64,000 nucleotides of DNA from Pseudomonas haemolytica (GTDB taxonomy: Bacteria > Pseudomonadota > Gammaproteobacteria > Pseudomonadales > Pseudomonadaceae), in the NCBI RefSeq assembly GCF_009659625.1, contig NZ_VOIW01000005.1, forward strand, positions 496,001 through 560,000. Reading direction: 5' to 3'. Below are positions 46,002 through 55,700 of this stretch, piece after piece (within the stretch, counting starts at the first letter, position 1; each line of letters begins with the position of its first letter). The notes under the pieces are model-generated. The model was not told the DNA's origin. It searched no databases and saw only the letters and a list, made by a program, of their open reading frames with translations. The position numbers were made by a program, and so were the translations under genes.

Positions 46002-46319
46002 AAAAGGTCAAGCATAGGCTGGAGGTGTGTACGCTGCATGGGCAGTCCATTACTAGTCTTCATCCGCTGCCACAAGTTAATCACCCGAAGAACCGCAGAA
46101 AGTGAGCGGCGGATTTGGAGGCAGCGTACAGTAAGCCACTGAGCTTTCAGCGCCGATACTGAACGTACACACAGCCAAGTAATCCGCTCACACCCTGATG
46201 GCAGCATGCTGCCAGGCAAGCGCCGCTTCGCTAGTTTTTGTTCATTTACAAAGCGGCGGATGCACTTAATCGCTCCCATAACTGAAATATTGCCCAGCAT
46301 TGGTTTTCCGCAAACGGGC
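46002..46319. other. Gap between the convergent Shango and Zorya operons
   Basis: No gene is supported. It holds a 14-base perfect palindrome GGCAGCATGCTGCC at 46200-46213 and an 8-bp inverted pair CGCCGCTT / AAGCGGCG (46221-46228, 46251-46258) with T-rich sequence in the loop. These may stop transcription from both sides, but neither is a classic terminator. Confidence 0.6.
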
Positions 46320-49300
46320 TCAGCGTGTTTTCAGCAACGCCTCAAAATTCGAAACCTGAATATCCGAAGCCCCGCTCAACATGTCCCGCGCCAACGCCCG
46401 TCGCTTACTCAGCAACTCATCCAGCGTCGCCTCAAACGTCGGCATCACGGCGTCTCGAATCGTTGGGTAGTACACATATACATCCTTCTCCTGCCCAATT
46501 CGATAAGCCCGATCCGTCGCTTGATCTTCCTTGGCCGGGTTCCAGCAACGAGTGAAGTGAATGACATGGTTCGCCGCCTGCACGTTCACCCCAAACCCGA
46601 CGGCGATGGTCGACAGAATGATCACTGCGAAACCAGGCTGCTCCTGGAATTGGTCGATCAACCTCTGCCGGCTATTGGCACTCTGACTGCTAGTACTAGT
46701 ATCGCCGTTGATGACCGTAGCCCGAAACCCAAAATGCTCTTGGATCGAGTGCTGCAATTCCCGCTGGATATCCCGCAACTCAGTGAAAACGATGACCTTG
46801 TCGCCGCTCCCGGCTTTTTTGATCGACTCAAGCGTCTGCATCAACCACTGCAGCTTCGGTGAGTTGTCGCGCAGTCGCGTATCCGGCTGAACACTATACG
46901 GATGGGCACAAATGAGCTTGAGCTTGTGCAGCAACCCAAGCATGCCGGAGGTCTTTTGATCGAGCTGTTCTTCGATCTGTTGTTTCTGGCTGTACGCAGC
47001 TATTTCGGACAGGTACAGATTGCGCTGCAAGACATGCATGCCAAGTGAACGGCAGGCTGTGTCTTCGATTTTAGCCGGCAGGTCCTTGGCAATATCTTGC
47101 TTGGTTCGGCGCAAAGTTTGCGGATCGATAAGCCCACGCAGCCGTTCCAGTGCAACTGTGTCACGGTCCAACGCTGCTTCGATTGGGCGCTGGTATTCCC
47201 GGCCAAACTGATTCAACCCCCCCAGAAAACCTGGCTGAATGAAGTCGAACAGACACCAAAGATCTATCAAAGTGTTCTCGACAGGCGTACCGGTGCACGC
47301 CACTCGAAATCTCGCCGGAATGGCTTTGATCGCCTGAGTCACCAGTGCAGCCGGGTTCTTCAGTTTCTGCGCTTCATCGCACACGACGATCGACCACTGC
47401 TGGCGCGCCAGGGAAAACTCTTGATCGCGAAGCGTCTCGTAAGTCGTCAGGACGATTCGGGCGCCACCCATCCAACCAGGGCGCAGCAAATTCGTGATGC
47501 CTTTGGCTTTCAAGTCGGCAGGGATTTCTTCCTTCTTGAACTTCACTGCACTCAAGGCTGAGCCATACAGTTTCAACACTGGTAGCGCATCAGTGAAGAA
47601 GAACCGATGAAGCTCACGCTCCCAGTTATCAAGCAACGAAACTGGGGCGACAATAAGTGTCGGTTTGTCTTGTGGATATTTTTCCAGGTACCAGACAAGG
47701 AAGGTGAGCAGCTGGATCGTTTTCCCAAGCCCCATGTCATCAGCGAGCAAGCAACCTGACACGTCCGCGGGGGACAAGCGGAACAAATGCTGCAACCACG
47801 CGACGCCTTTAAGTTGGTGCTCACGTAATACGACCTCAGGCTTGAGCAGGCTGGGCAACTCTGGTATTGCATCCAAAGCGGCGCGTAATGCTGCTTGGCG
47901 AATCTCAACGTAGGTCGGTTCGTCGATGTTGTGGCCGATTTGCAGTACAGCTCTACCAACTTTTTCCTGCTGTTGGACCAGGCCGGTCTCGACAGGGGCG
48001 ATCTTCTTGGACCAGGCATGAAGGAGTTGCCCGGCTGTGGCAATCGACAGCGGTGTTTCGGACTCTGGCAAACAGACCGTTTCATCACCGGCAGCGCGAG
48101 CTTCGTCCAGCCGTTGCTCAAACGCTGCAAATTGAGCACGGTCGGATGGATCCCAACGCCCAAGAATTTCTGCGTCAATACCCAGCGCCGCCACATCCTT
48201 CGGCAACCAGTTCTCGGTCGCCTCCTTGACGAGGAAAGGCGAAGTAATTCTTTCCGCTTCCCCGATGCCTATCACACGGTCGCCGTAAAGAGACAGGTCT
48301 AGGACTGAGTCGAACTCAATACCGGCCGCTTCGTTTTGCCAACGCTTAAGCAGATCGCTGATGCCTGCCAACTGGCGCAAATCAAAATTGCTGAGTTCCA
48401 GCTCATAGCCCTGCCAGAAACCAGCTGGCATTCCAGCGGCTAACTTCAGTTGCAACTCATGCACGAACGGCGCGAGCTCATAGGCTGCTTTAAATTCAAC
48501 TTCGATGGGCGCTTGCGACGTTGGCGAGATCGGTTCGAGAGTCAGATTTACCTGCTCGATGTGCTGTCCCGCTTCATCCAGTTTGGGCTCCAGATGAAAG
48601 CGATGAAAGAAAATCCCAGCCTCGGCCAGGTCGTCTTCATATGTCTCGGCATCCAACACTTGCGCGGCACTTTCGCCGAGTGCGCTGTAAGGGTTGCGGA
48701 CGAAAGAAAGAGCATCGTCCCCAGCGACCCGACGCCCGGGCAACGAGCGCACATAGTCCAGTACAGATTTGACTTCGGGATCAATCAGCACGTGTGTCAG
48801 CGATCCATCATCACCAGTCACCCGATATCGATCCTGAACCTGATTAGCGCCGTCGAAACTTTCAAGCCAGTTTGCCGGCTGGCCTTCAAAGGTGGGTTCC
48901 AGTTCGATAACCGGTATATTGCCTACTGTCGATTTTCGCGGGTTGAGTCGCAAGCTTTCAGGTTTGATAACGACGGTCTTATCCAAGAAGCCATCCATGC
49001 CGGCACCAGCCTTGCGCGCCAACTTCCTGATGCTAGCCCAGCCAATCTGGTTAGTTACTTCACCCGGCTCATTTTGCTGAGCCAGATAAAGTTGCCGTAC
49101 CGCACCGGTCAGTTTCCACGACGACTCGGGCAGAATTTCCATTATTCCGTGGCGCTGGACGATGGCACCTGTACGCTGCACCTGCACATTTGCATTGGAC
49201 TGCGGGTCGCGCCATCCACTGACAGTGACCTTGAAGTCGTCAGAGGCAATACTGCCTTGGCTACTCAATTGAGGGATGAGGGCTGTCTGTGGCGGCAACC

Positions 49301-49568
49301 CCAATAGCGGCAGACTTGTTAAGTGCTCTGGCTCATCAAGAAGCCGATAAAGCTCGTCCCACGTTAGCAACCATCGATTGCTGAGCTGAGAGACGAACTC
49401 CTCCTCTTCCAACTGATCCAAATAGCTTGCCAGCGGCCAGGACTGCGCATTCTCCGCCAAGCTCAGGGGATAACAAATCCCCTGCTCCTCAATGGAAAAA
49501 ACAGGCTCAGTATTTTCTACCACCGAATTCGGCTGCCGGCCGATGCCTTTCAGCAAACGCTTGAGCAT
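46320..49568 (-). CDS. zorD: ZorD, SNF2-family helicase of type I Zorya
   Basis: A 1082-residue protein. The C-terminal half is an SNF2/Swi2 motor: Walker A LLADDMGLGKTIQLL at about 606-620, DEAQ box VVCDEAQKLKNP at about 727, and motif VI ATDRAYRIGQEKDVYVY at about 1022. The N-terminal 590 residues are family-specific. In type I Zorya, ZorD is the DNA-processing effector acting after ZorAB senses phage. The start ATG at 49568 has GGAG six bases upstream and overlaps the last base of the zorC stop (TAATG). Confidence 0.92.
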   Translation of the reverse strand: MLKRLLKGIGRQPNSVVENTEPVFSIEEQGICYPLSLAENAQSWPLASYLDQLEEEEFVSQLSNRWLLTWDELYRLLDEPEHLTSLPLLGLPPQTALIPQLSSQGSIASDDFKVTVSGWRDPQSNANVQVQRTGAIVQRHGIMEILPESSWKLTGAVRQLYLAQQNEPGEVTNQIGWASIRKLARKAGAGMDGFLDKTVVIKPESLRLNPRKSTVGNIPVIELEPTFEGQPANWLESFDGANQVQDRYRVTGDDGSLTHVLIDPEVKSVLDYVRSLPGRRVAGDDALSFVRNPYSALGESAAQVLDAETYEDDLAEAGIFFHRFHLEPKLDEAGQHIEQVNLTLEPISPTSQAPIEVEFKAAYELAPFVHELQLKLAAGMPAGFWQGYELELSNFDLRQLAGISDLLKRWQNEAAGIEFDSVLDLSLYGDRVIGIGEAERITSPFLVKEATENWLPKDVAALGIDAEILGRWDPSDRAQFAAFEQRLDEARAAGDETVCLPESETPLSIATAGQLLHAWSKKIAPVETGLVQQQEKVGRAVLQIGHNIDEPTYVEIRQAALRAALDAIPELPSLLKPEVVLREHQLKGVAWLQHLFRLSPADVSGCLLADDMGLGKTIQLLTFLVWYLEKYPQDKPTLIVAPVSLLDNWERELHRFFFTDALPVLKLYGSALSAVKFKKEEIPADLKAKGITNLLRPGWMGGARIVLTTYETLRDQEFSLARQQWSIVVCDEAQKLKNPAALVTQAIKAIPARFRVACTGTPVENTLIDLWCLFDFIQPGFLGGLNQFGREYQRPIEAALDRDTVALERLRGLIDPQTLRRTKQDIAKDLPAKIEDTACRSLGMHVLQRNLYLSEIAAYSQKQQIEEQLDQKTSGMLGLLHKLKLICAHPYSVQPDTRLRDNSPKLQWLMQTLESIKKAGSGDKVIVFTELRDIQRELQHSIQEHFGFRATVINGDTSTSSQSANSRQRLIDQFQEQPGFAVIILSTIAVGFGVNVQAANHVIHFTRCWNPAKEDQATDRAYRIGQEKDVYVYYPTIRDAVMPTFEATLDELLSKRRALARDMLSGASDIQVSNFEALLKTR

Positions 49569-51196
49569 TACTGTCTCCAAAACCTGAGTGGCTGGTGATT
49601 GACGGGCTTGAAGCCCAGGCGTTGGAGCGCTGCAACGGCAACCTGATCATTGTAATCAAGCTGGACCTGAAACGCGCCACCGCGCGCGCGTTGGTCATAG
49701 ACTTTGTGCTTGACCGACTTTAGAGCGTCACGGACTTGGTCTTCGAAAGCCATGGGTTTGGGTGCCCCTGGCGTGCCGGCCGGACTCCGCACGCGAATGC
49801 CCAATTTCCCTAGAGAGTCATCGAATTTGCTCAGCCAACCCTCTATACGGTTTGGGCGGCTCGGTGCAGGTGAATGCCGCATTCGATCCAGCGCACGATT
49901 TGCCTGCTTCAGCTCGGCGGTAAGCTCAAGGTGGGATTTGTCTGGATTGAATGGCGAATCATCTGCTTTGTACACATAGCAGGCATTGCCTGTACCGGAG
50001 AACTCTACGAAAAAGTAGTTCCCAATCTGCATGACAACAGCATTGTTGTGACCAGGACCGCCTACCAACTTACTCAAGCGCCCTTTATTCTTCTCACGGA
50101 AATGGACGAAGTCCCGCCCGCGGTCATTCCACGCATCCGCCCCCATAACAATTCGGGTGTAGCTCATTTGGTTGGCAAATCGCAGCCAATAATGCAGACG
50201 CGATTGATCGACCTCGGAGTCTCCCTTCAACAGGTTGAAGAAGTGCTCAAGATCTTCCTTCGCGAACCACGCAACGACCATTGCACAGACATTTTTTTCA
50301 ACGTACTGCAGCCAACTGTTTTGTCTGGAACGGATCTGAGGGCTGCCCCAGTTGTCGAGGGCGACCTGTTTGAGCAGCGACGAAGGTTTCTCTCGATACG
50401 CTGCCAAGTGATAACGCGACAGGCATGCACTCAGAATGTCGTTCATGTACCGCGGATGCTGCCGGCCGATGTCGACAAGGTCGGCTAAGCGCTGAGAAAA
50501 CTCGGCGTCATCCAACATAAAAATACGAGAGATAAGTACGTTAAAGATCCTTCGCCACAGCCAACTGCTGTCAGGGATCTGCGCAATCGTCTGCAGTGCC
50601 GAAAGGTCGCTGATCTCTCCCTTGAACATCTGGTCACCCAGCCTAGCACCTGCCTGCTCGGAAAAAAGCTCCTGATGCTGCTGGACGATATGCACCCATT
50701 CCTTCTCGCGTTTTTGCTGACCTCTGACGCAATCGAAGCCAAGCTGAACGTCTGCCCGCAACACACACCAATTGGCGTTCTGATCAGGCGTGGCGGCCTC
50801 GTACCAAAAGTAGCTAAAGCACAACGCCAACCAATCTCGGCGACTCAGTCTCCGTTTTTCAATGCGGTGATGGATTTCTTTGTGCACTCGGTCAAAAAGC
50901 TGGTCATCGTCCAGTATCGGTCCGACTCGCTCACTCTTGTCCGAGAGACCGGCAAAAACCAAACGCCATTCTGAGGCGTTGAGTGGGAGTACATTGCGGA
51001 ATTTGTTTATCGCAGCGCGGCGCTTTTCCTGAGGTGGTGGCAAAGCTTTTTCAGCGCGTTCGAATCTTTCGTAAAGATCAATTCCAGCAGCACCCAGACG
51101 GAAGAATCGCGCCAACGGTTCAGGCGCCGGCCCCGTGCGATGTGCCAACAGACTCAGGTTAATAGCGGCGGAAAGCCTCGCGATTGGGCTAGTCAT
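49568..51196 (-). CDS. zorC: ZorC, EH-signature protein of type I Zorya
   Basis: A 542-residue soluble protein with no enzymatic motif I can name. Its place between zorB and zorD, its length and the EH-signature-like region (ADAWNDRGRDFVHFREKNKG, NAVVMQIGNYFFVEFSGTGN) fit ZorC. In the family, ZorC binds DNA and works with ZorD in the cytosolic response. The ATG at 51196 overlaps the zorB stop as ATGA; the upstream GTG/TTG extension falls inside zorB. Confidence 0.88.
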   Translation of the reverse strand: MTSPIARLSAAINLSLLAHRTGPAPEPLARFFRLGAAGIDLYERFERAEKALPPPQEKRRAAINKFRNVLPLNASEWRLVFAGLSDKSERVGPILDDDQLFDRVHKEIHHRIEKRRLSRRDWLALCFSYFWYEAATPDQNANWCVLRADVQLGFDCVRGQQKREKEWVHIVQQHQELFSEQAGARLGDQMFKGEISDLSALQTIAQIPDSSWLWRRIFNVLISRIFMLDDAEFSQRLADLVDIGRQHPRYMNDILSACLSRYHLAAYREKPSSLLKQVALDNWGSPQIRSRQNSWLQYVEKNVCAMVVAWFAKEDLEHFFNLLKGDSEVDQSRLHYWLRFANQMSYTRIVMGADAWNDRGRDFVHFREKNKGRLSKLVGGPGHNNAVVMQIGNYFFVEFSGTGNACYVYKADDSPFNPDKSHLELTAELKQANRALDRMRHSPAPSRPNRIEGWLSKFDDSLGKLGIRVRSPAGTPGAPKPMAFEDQVRDALKSVKHKVYDQRARGGAFQVQLDYNDQVAVAALQRLGFKPVNHQPLRFWRQ

Positions 51197-51936
51197 CGGC
51201 TCATCGCCAACTGGCACTTTTCCATATCAGTGTTATTGAACACCGGTACCTCTGGCTTTAGGTTGTCCTCCTTTTCCTTCAAGCCAAAGAACTGCATACG
51301 CAACTCCACTCGCCGGCTCTCTTCCTTGGTGTCCTTTGCATTGTTGAACGACACACCGCCCGCCAGGAAAATCGATCTGATTTGCTGTTGGTGCTCCGGC
51401 GACAATCCGACTTGGAGCGGGCTGCGGCTATCGAGCAGGCTGCACATCACCCACTCTGAACGCTGCAGTGAAAGGTGCAGGTTATAAAGATAAGAGCCGT
51501 CGGTGTCTGTCGATCCCTCGATCACAATCTGTTTGAACCATTTCCGGCCTTCTTCGCTGTTAGCCGCGTCCAGAATCATCGGCACAACCTCCTGAAGTGC
51601 CGACTGGCCATCGTTGCTCAGCGCGTACTGGTTATGCCCAAATCGGCCAGCATCGCCGAAGCTAATCCGATTGTCCTTACAGTCCACAACGATGGTTTTA
51701 CTGGCAGTCTTCGCCTTAAGGTTCAGGAGCTCGCAGAGCTGACTGATGTCCCTATTACGTTGCTTCTCTCCCTGCTCCGCTTGGTTAATACGCTGCGTCA
51801 CAGAACTCAAAGCCGCCACCATGACCACAAGAAATAGAATCATCATCGCAGTCATCAAATCAGCGAAGGAGATCCAGAACGGCTTCTCTCCCTCGTCCTT
51901 TGAACGGACGACCGAAGGCATTTGCTTACCAAACAT
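51193..51936 (-). CDS. zorB: ZorB, MotB/OmpA-like stator subunit of Zorya
   Basis: A 247-residue inner membrane protein. A single N-terminal helix (FWISFADLMTAMMILFLVVM) contains the conserved proton-relay Asp26. A periplasmic OmpA-type peptidoglycan-binding domain follows (FGHNQYALSNDGQSALQEVV, IVIEGSTDTDGSYLYNLHLS). It pairs with ZorA to make the proton-driven rotary unit anchored to the cell wall that senses phage entry. It follows zorA by 13 bases. Confidence 0.93.
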   Translation of the reverse strand: MFGKQMPSVVRSKDEGEKPFWISFADLMTAMMILFLVVMVAALSSVTQRINQAEQGEKQRNRDISQLCELLNLKAKTASKTIVVDCKDNRISFGDAGRFGHNQYALSNDGQSALQEVVPMILDAANSEEGRKWFKQIVIEGSTDTDGSYLYNLHLSLQRSEWVMCSLLDSRSPLQVGLSPEHQQQIRSIFLAGGVSFNNAKDTKEESRRVELRMQFFGLKEKEDNLKPEVPVFNNTDMEKCQLAMSR

Positions 51937-51949
51937 CGACTAGCCCCCG

Positions 51950-54142
51950 TTACTGCCTGATTCGTTCCATGATTTCGCCGAAGTCTTCGAGACTTTCCTT
52001 GACCCCTTCTACACCGCCAGCGAGGCTCTTGACTGCTTTATCGAGCTCGGCATCCAGACTACCCAGCGTTTGTCTCAAGGTCCGATCCATACCATCACCG
52101 AACTCTTTAAAGCCGTTACCCAACACACCACTGATGTTTTCCAGGTATTCATAAACTTCACGGTTAAGCGCCTGCATTCGCTCGCTTTGAACCTTCAGGT
52201 CCTGGAGATACTGGCTGCGGCCGCTGGCCTCCCCTTGTGCGCTTGCGACAACCCCTTCGATGACCGCGAGAGTTTTCGCCAGCGCTTCACGATTGTTTCG
52301 ATAGTCCGCAACCACGGTGTTCAACTCACGTGATGCCTGTGCAAGCTCAGTACCTGCGCCCTGGACTGTGCCCATCAGCCCCGCAGTCGACTCACTGGCA
52401 CGCGCAACGCTTTGTCCGGCCGTTTCAAACCGCTCAGCCGCCGCCCGCATCTTGTCTGCGCCTAGCTGCATGCTCTGCAAATGCTGCTCTGTTTGGGCAC
52501 TCAATGCCTTAACGGTGTCCTGTGCAGATTTCTGTTGCTCTGACACTGTTTGCAGCAACGCCTTGACCTGTTCGTCAAGACCGCCCACCAAGTCACGGGT
52601 GCCTTGATGCAGGTCAGCCTGTGCAGCGCGGGTGGTTTGATCCATCTGCTGCTGGCCGTGCTCCAATTGCTTGAAGACTGCCGAGAGTTGCTCACCCAGC
52701 ACCTCAACGGAGCCCGCAATTTTCGCCATGGTTTCCTGTTGACCTTGGCCGATGTTCTGCTTGATCGACTCAACAAAAGCCTGGAGATTCTCAGCCATTG
52801 CCTGTTGGCGAGCCTCGCTTTGAGCAAACAACTTCTCCAACTGCTCGGCCATTCGAGCACCTGCCCCCTCCCCTTCGTTGCCGATACGGGCAACCGAAGC
52901 CTGGAGATTGGCGAGCATCTCGTTCATCCCCGCTTGCATGGCGTTCTGTCCGGCCTGCATATCGGAGAGTAACTGAGCGATCATAGTCGAGCTGTTTTGG
53001 GTCGAGGACTCGCTAGCCGAACGCATATCTTGGATCAGCGTCGAAAAGCCCTGCTGCATCGACTGCATGGCGGCAACGGACTGGCCCATCAGTTCGTGTA
53101 GGCCATTGAACTGTTGGCCGAACGTACCTTCCAGCTTGTTCATGAAGGCAACTAGAACATCCTGAAGAAGGTTCTGTACTTGCCCTGACTGATCGCCACT
53201 GGCGGCCTGAACCGCACCCGCGATAGCTTCAAGGGGGGATTTGAGACTGTTCTCAATCGCACTGCTTACCTGATCGGCCAACAACTGCCCAGAGTCACGG
53301 TAAGTCGTTGACAAGGTATCCGCTAATTTGAGGCTTTCGCGGACTTGGGTATCAACGAGGTTTTGCAGCATTTCCCGCAGATCCGTTACCAGGCTGTCTT
53401 TGAGCTGACGGGTCTGTACGGAGCTTTCAGCACTTGAGCGTACAAGCTCAGCTAGGTATTCCTCTCCAACACCGCTATCGAACAGCCCGTCAATGGTTTC
53501 GTTGAACGTTTCAAGGAGTTTATAGCATTGGCCCAGACGCCACTTCTCAGTAATCGTAACGACTATAGAAGCCATAATTGAGATAAAGGAGCCGATGAAC
53601 GCAAACAATACGTCCTTGAGCAGCTTATCTACGCTGGCATTTACCTGCTCCGGAGTGCTTGGATCAAAATGTTGCAGGCCTAGCATCAAACCAAAGAAGG
53701 TTCCGACGATACCAATGCCGGTCAAAATGCCAGGTAAGTGTTTATAAAATTCGGTCCCTAGCGGTGTATCGACTACGCTTTGAGGTGAGAAAAAATGCGC
53801 CGCCCCGGCGGTAGAGCGTGATCGGACAAGTACCGGCTCACCGTCCTGCAGCTCAAACTGATCATGCAGCGTTTCGGCGTACTCGTGCCAGGAGTGCTCC
53901 AAAGTGCTTCCATTGAACAGTTGCTCCAATTCAGAGCGCCGTTGAGGTGCGGCGAGAGCTTTCACGCCCTGCACGCGTTTAGTCAGACTTTTCAGCTGAT
54001 TGCTAAGCTTGAAGGATCTACAAAAATAGCGGACAAAATACCAAGCGCATAAAATGAAAACAAAACCGACCACAATTTTTGGTGCAATCAATTGCTCGGA
54101 GCTCGCCGCATCCCAAAGATGCAGCAGCGTCGAAAAATCCAT
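51950..54142 (-). CDS. zorA: ZorA, MotA/ExbB-like motor subunit with long coiled-coil tail
   Basis: A 730-residue membrane protein. Helices lie at about residues 18-40, 137-157 (LPGILTGIGIVGTFFGLMLG) and 178-200 (VLFAFIGSFISIMASIVV), matching the MotA/ExbB family. Residues about 240-720 form one long glutamine-rich coiled coil, the cytoplasmic tail typical of ZorA. Five ZorA and two ZorB make the family's motor. The start chosen is the ATG at 54142, with AAGG eight bases upstream; an upstream in-frame TTG at 54157 is weaker. It is first in zorABCD. Confidence 0.94.
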   Translation of the reverse strand: MDFSTLLHLWDAASSEQLIAPKIVVGFVFILCAWYFVRYFCRSFKLSNQLKSLTKRVQGVKALAAPQRRSELEQLFNGSTLEHSWHEYAETLHDQFELQDGEPVLVRSRSTAGAAHFFSPQSVVDTPLGTEFYKHLPGILTGIGIVGTFFGLMLGLQHFDPSTPEQVNASVDKLLKDVLFAFIGSFISIMASIVVTITEKWRLGQCYKLLETFNETIDGLFDSGVGEEYLAELVRSSAESSVQTRQLKDSLVTDLREMLQNLVDTQVRESLKLADTLSTTYRDSGQLLADQVSSAIENSLKSPLEAIAGAVQAASGDQSGQVQNLLQDVLVAFMNKLEGTFGQQFNGLHELMGQSVAAMQSMQQGFSTLIQDMRSASESSTQNSSTMIAQLLSDMQAGQNAMQAGMNEMLANLQASVARIGNEGEGAGARMAEQLEKLFAQSEARQQAMAENLQAFVESIKQNIGQGQQETMAKIAGSVEVLGEQLSAVFKQLEHGQQQMDQTTRAAQADLHQGTRDLVGGLDEQVKALLQTVSEQQKSAQDTVKALSAQTEQHLQSMQLGADKMRAAAERFETAGQSVARASESTAGLMGTVQGAGTELAQASRELNTVVADYRNNREALAKTLAVIEGVVASAQGEASGRSQYLQDLKVQSERMQALNREVYEYLENISGVLGNGFKEFGDGMDRTLRQTLGSLDAELDKAVKSLAGGVEGVKESLEDFGEIMERIRQ

Positions 54143-54593
54143 ACTTTCCGCCTTCAATTAAGCAATTTTGATGTTCGGGGACTTCGTCACGCCCACAGTA
54201 ATGCGTCAATCGTCAAACCCGATGGCAGAGAGAAACCACACCGGACTCAACAATATTTTCGGGGCACAACGATCTCGGAATGGAAAGATGGCTGCTTCAC
54301 TTCGGCCAATCAGAGACCATCCATGGACAAAAAAGGGAAAATCATGTCCTTATGCCAGCACCTTAGCCTGTGACTTGGCTACCGTAAAGCCAGAGATGAT
54401 CGATTGGTCGCTAACCCTCAAGACTCGCTGCATTTGTTCGAGGTGACTTTAAGCTTTTGTGGTGGGATGAGCAGCTCCAAACTGACCTTTCTATATCCCC
54501 TCGGCCAGCGCCGCCTTCAACTTAGGTGTCTTGGCCGCAAATTGTTGCTGCTGCTCTTCCAAAGGGCATAAGCCCACACGCGAAGGTAAGGCA
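54143..54593. other. Region upstream of zorA, no intact gene
   Basis: It contains the zorA promoter region and sequence of low coding quality. On the minus strand around 54500-54570 a short open stretch (CPLEEQQQQFAAKTPKLKAA) looks like the tail of a lost protein, family unknown. Confidence 0.55.
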
Positions 54594-54749
54594 TCATCTA
54601 TATCTCAATCTGAGCGCCCTCGTTGTCAGCCGCCTTGGTGGCCAGTTTAAGCGGGAGGTTCTGGGGAACACTGCATCCGATGCCAGCAAATCAAACACAG
54701 CGCTGGAAGCGACGCTGATTACCAGGCGATTTTCTAACTCGTAGGGCAT
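54594..54749 (-). pseudogene. Truncated 5'-nucleotidase family gene
   Basis: The start is well formed: GAGAGG about six bases before the ATG at 54749. It is followed by MPYELENRLVISVASSAVFD and LLASDAVF, the conserved opening of the bacterial cytosolic 5'-nucleotidase family (PF06189 type, MPY.L...LVIG.SSALFDL..SD.VF). After about 30 codons the similarity ends and the frame soon stops. About nine tenths of the gene are missing, so it is a remnant beside the island. Confidence 0.55.
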
Positions 54750-55050
54750 TGGAACCTCTCTTGATGCCTCTAAACGCAACTATTGATGGGCATCGAACAT
54801 GCCGATCGATTTCAGGGCGGATTGAGAAGCACACATCGCGCGCCGCCTGCATGCACAGTCAGGCATATCAATCTTCAAATCAATCTGCCGGTTGCTCTAT
54901 CAGGGGTGGATCACTTTGAACCTTGCTGATTGACGCTGAGTCCTCCATCACCTGATCGCCGGATGTCGGCCTCAGGCTATTCTCCTGAGAGAAGATGGCA
55001 TAATATGCCAACCATCAAAAGCACCTGTTTACATGATACTGGAGCTAGTT
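54750..55050. other. Region between the nucleotidase remnant and parDE
   Basis: No gene is seen. It contains the parD operator palindrome and, near 54900-54950, GGGGTGGATCACTTTGAACC-like sequence reminiscent of insertion sequence ends. I could not identify a family. Confidence 0.5.
54996..55010. promoter_or_regulatory. Likely ParD operator
   Basis: TGGCATAATATGCCA is a perfect palindrome with seven-base arms, 40 bases before the parD start, and it contains a CATAAT -10-like element. Autoregulatory operators of this kind are usual for ParDE. Confidence 0.5.
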
Positions 55051-55341
55051 ATGGCGACGCGAAACGTTGTGCTCACCCCTCACCAGGATCAGGTTATCCA
55101 TGATCTGGTGCAGTCCGGTCGTTATCAGAATGCCAGCGAAGTGATGCGAGAGGGTTTGCGTTTATTGGAGCAGCGCATCGCCGAAGACACCGCCAAAATT
55201 GAGGCACTGCGTCAGGCGACCTCGATCGGCATCATGGATCTTGAGCACGGGCGCTTTACTCAGGTGAACGAAGGGGATCTGGAGCACTACCTCGAGGGCT
55301 TGAGCCTGGAGGCAACTCTCCCCGCACGCGAGAAACACTGA
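55051..55341 (+). CDS. parD: ParD-type antitoxin
   Basis: A 96-residue ribbon-helix-helix antitoxin (NVVLTPHQDQVIHDLVQSGRY, QNASEVMREGLRLLEQR) matching the ParD/CC2985 family. The C-terminal part wraps the toxin. The start is the ATG at 55051 (MATRNVV) with GGAG six bases upstream; the frame extends to 55033 without a better signal. It is two bases ahead of parE. Confidence 0.92.
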   Translation: MATRNVVLTPHQDQVIHDLVQSGRYQNASEVMREGLRLLEQRIAEDTAKIEALRQATSIGIMDLEHGRFTQVNEGDLEHYLEGLSLEATLPAREKH

Positions 55342-55343
55342 GC

Positions 55344-55700
55344 ATGCCGCAGTATCGGATTACCAACGCGGCGCGCGCCGACATTGTTGACATCCTCAGG
55401 CTCTCCCAGACGCAGTTCGGCGATCAAGCACGCCAGCGCTACCAGGCCCTTATCCTCGCGGCGCTGCAAGCGCTTGCCGACACGCCTCATCGCATTGGCA
55501 GCAACGACCGCGTTGAGCTTGCACCGGGCCTTCGCAGCTATCACCTCATCTATTCACGCCAGCAGGCCAAACAAACCCATGGAACGGTCAAAAGCCCACG
55601 CCATATAGTGTTCTATCGTGTGGCAAACGACGACGTGATCGAGGTCGTCAGACTCCTTCATGACGCCATGGAAGTGCAGTTGCACTTGCCTAACGACTGA
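55344..55700 (+). CDS. parE: ParE-type toxin
   Basis: A 118-residue RelE/ParE superfamily toxin (YRITNAARADIVDILRLSQ, QFGDQARQRYQALILAALQAL, IVFYRVANDDVIEVVRLLHD). ParE proteins inhibit DNA gyrase; other members cut mRNA at the ribosome, so the target here is presumed. It forms an operon with parD at the right border of the defence island, where such pairs stabilise the element. Confidence 0.92.
   Translation: MPQYRITNAARADIVDILRLSQTQFGDQARQRYQALILAALQALADTPHRIGSNDRVELAPGLRSYHLIYSRQQAKQTHGTVKSPRHIVFYRVANDDVIEVVRLLHDAMEVQLHLPND

Noticed and set aside
46206..46862. Plus-strand open frame starting in the Shango-Zorya gap
   Set aside because: It runs antisense into zorD and shows no domain; judged a shadow frame.
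46320..54142. Flagellar stator genes motA and motB, or an ExbBD-type transporter
   Set aside because: The MotA-like protein has a 480-residue coiled-coil tail, and the pair is followed by an EH-signature protein and an SNF2 helicase, which is the Zorya arrangement.
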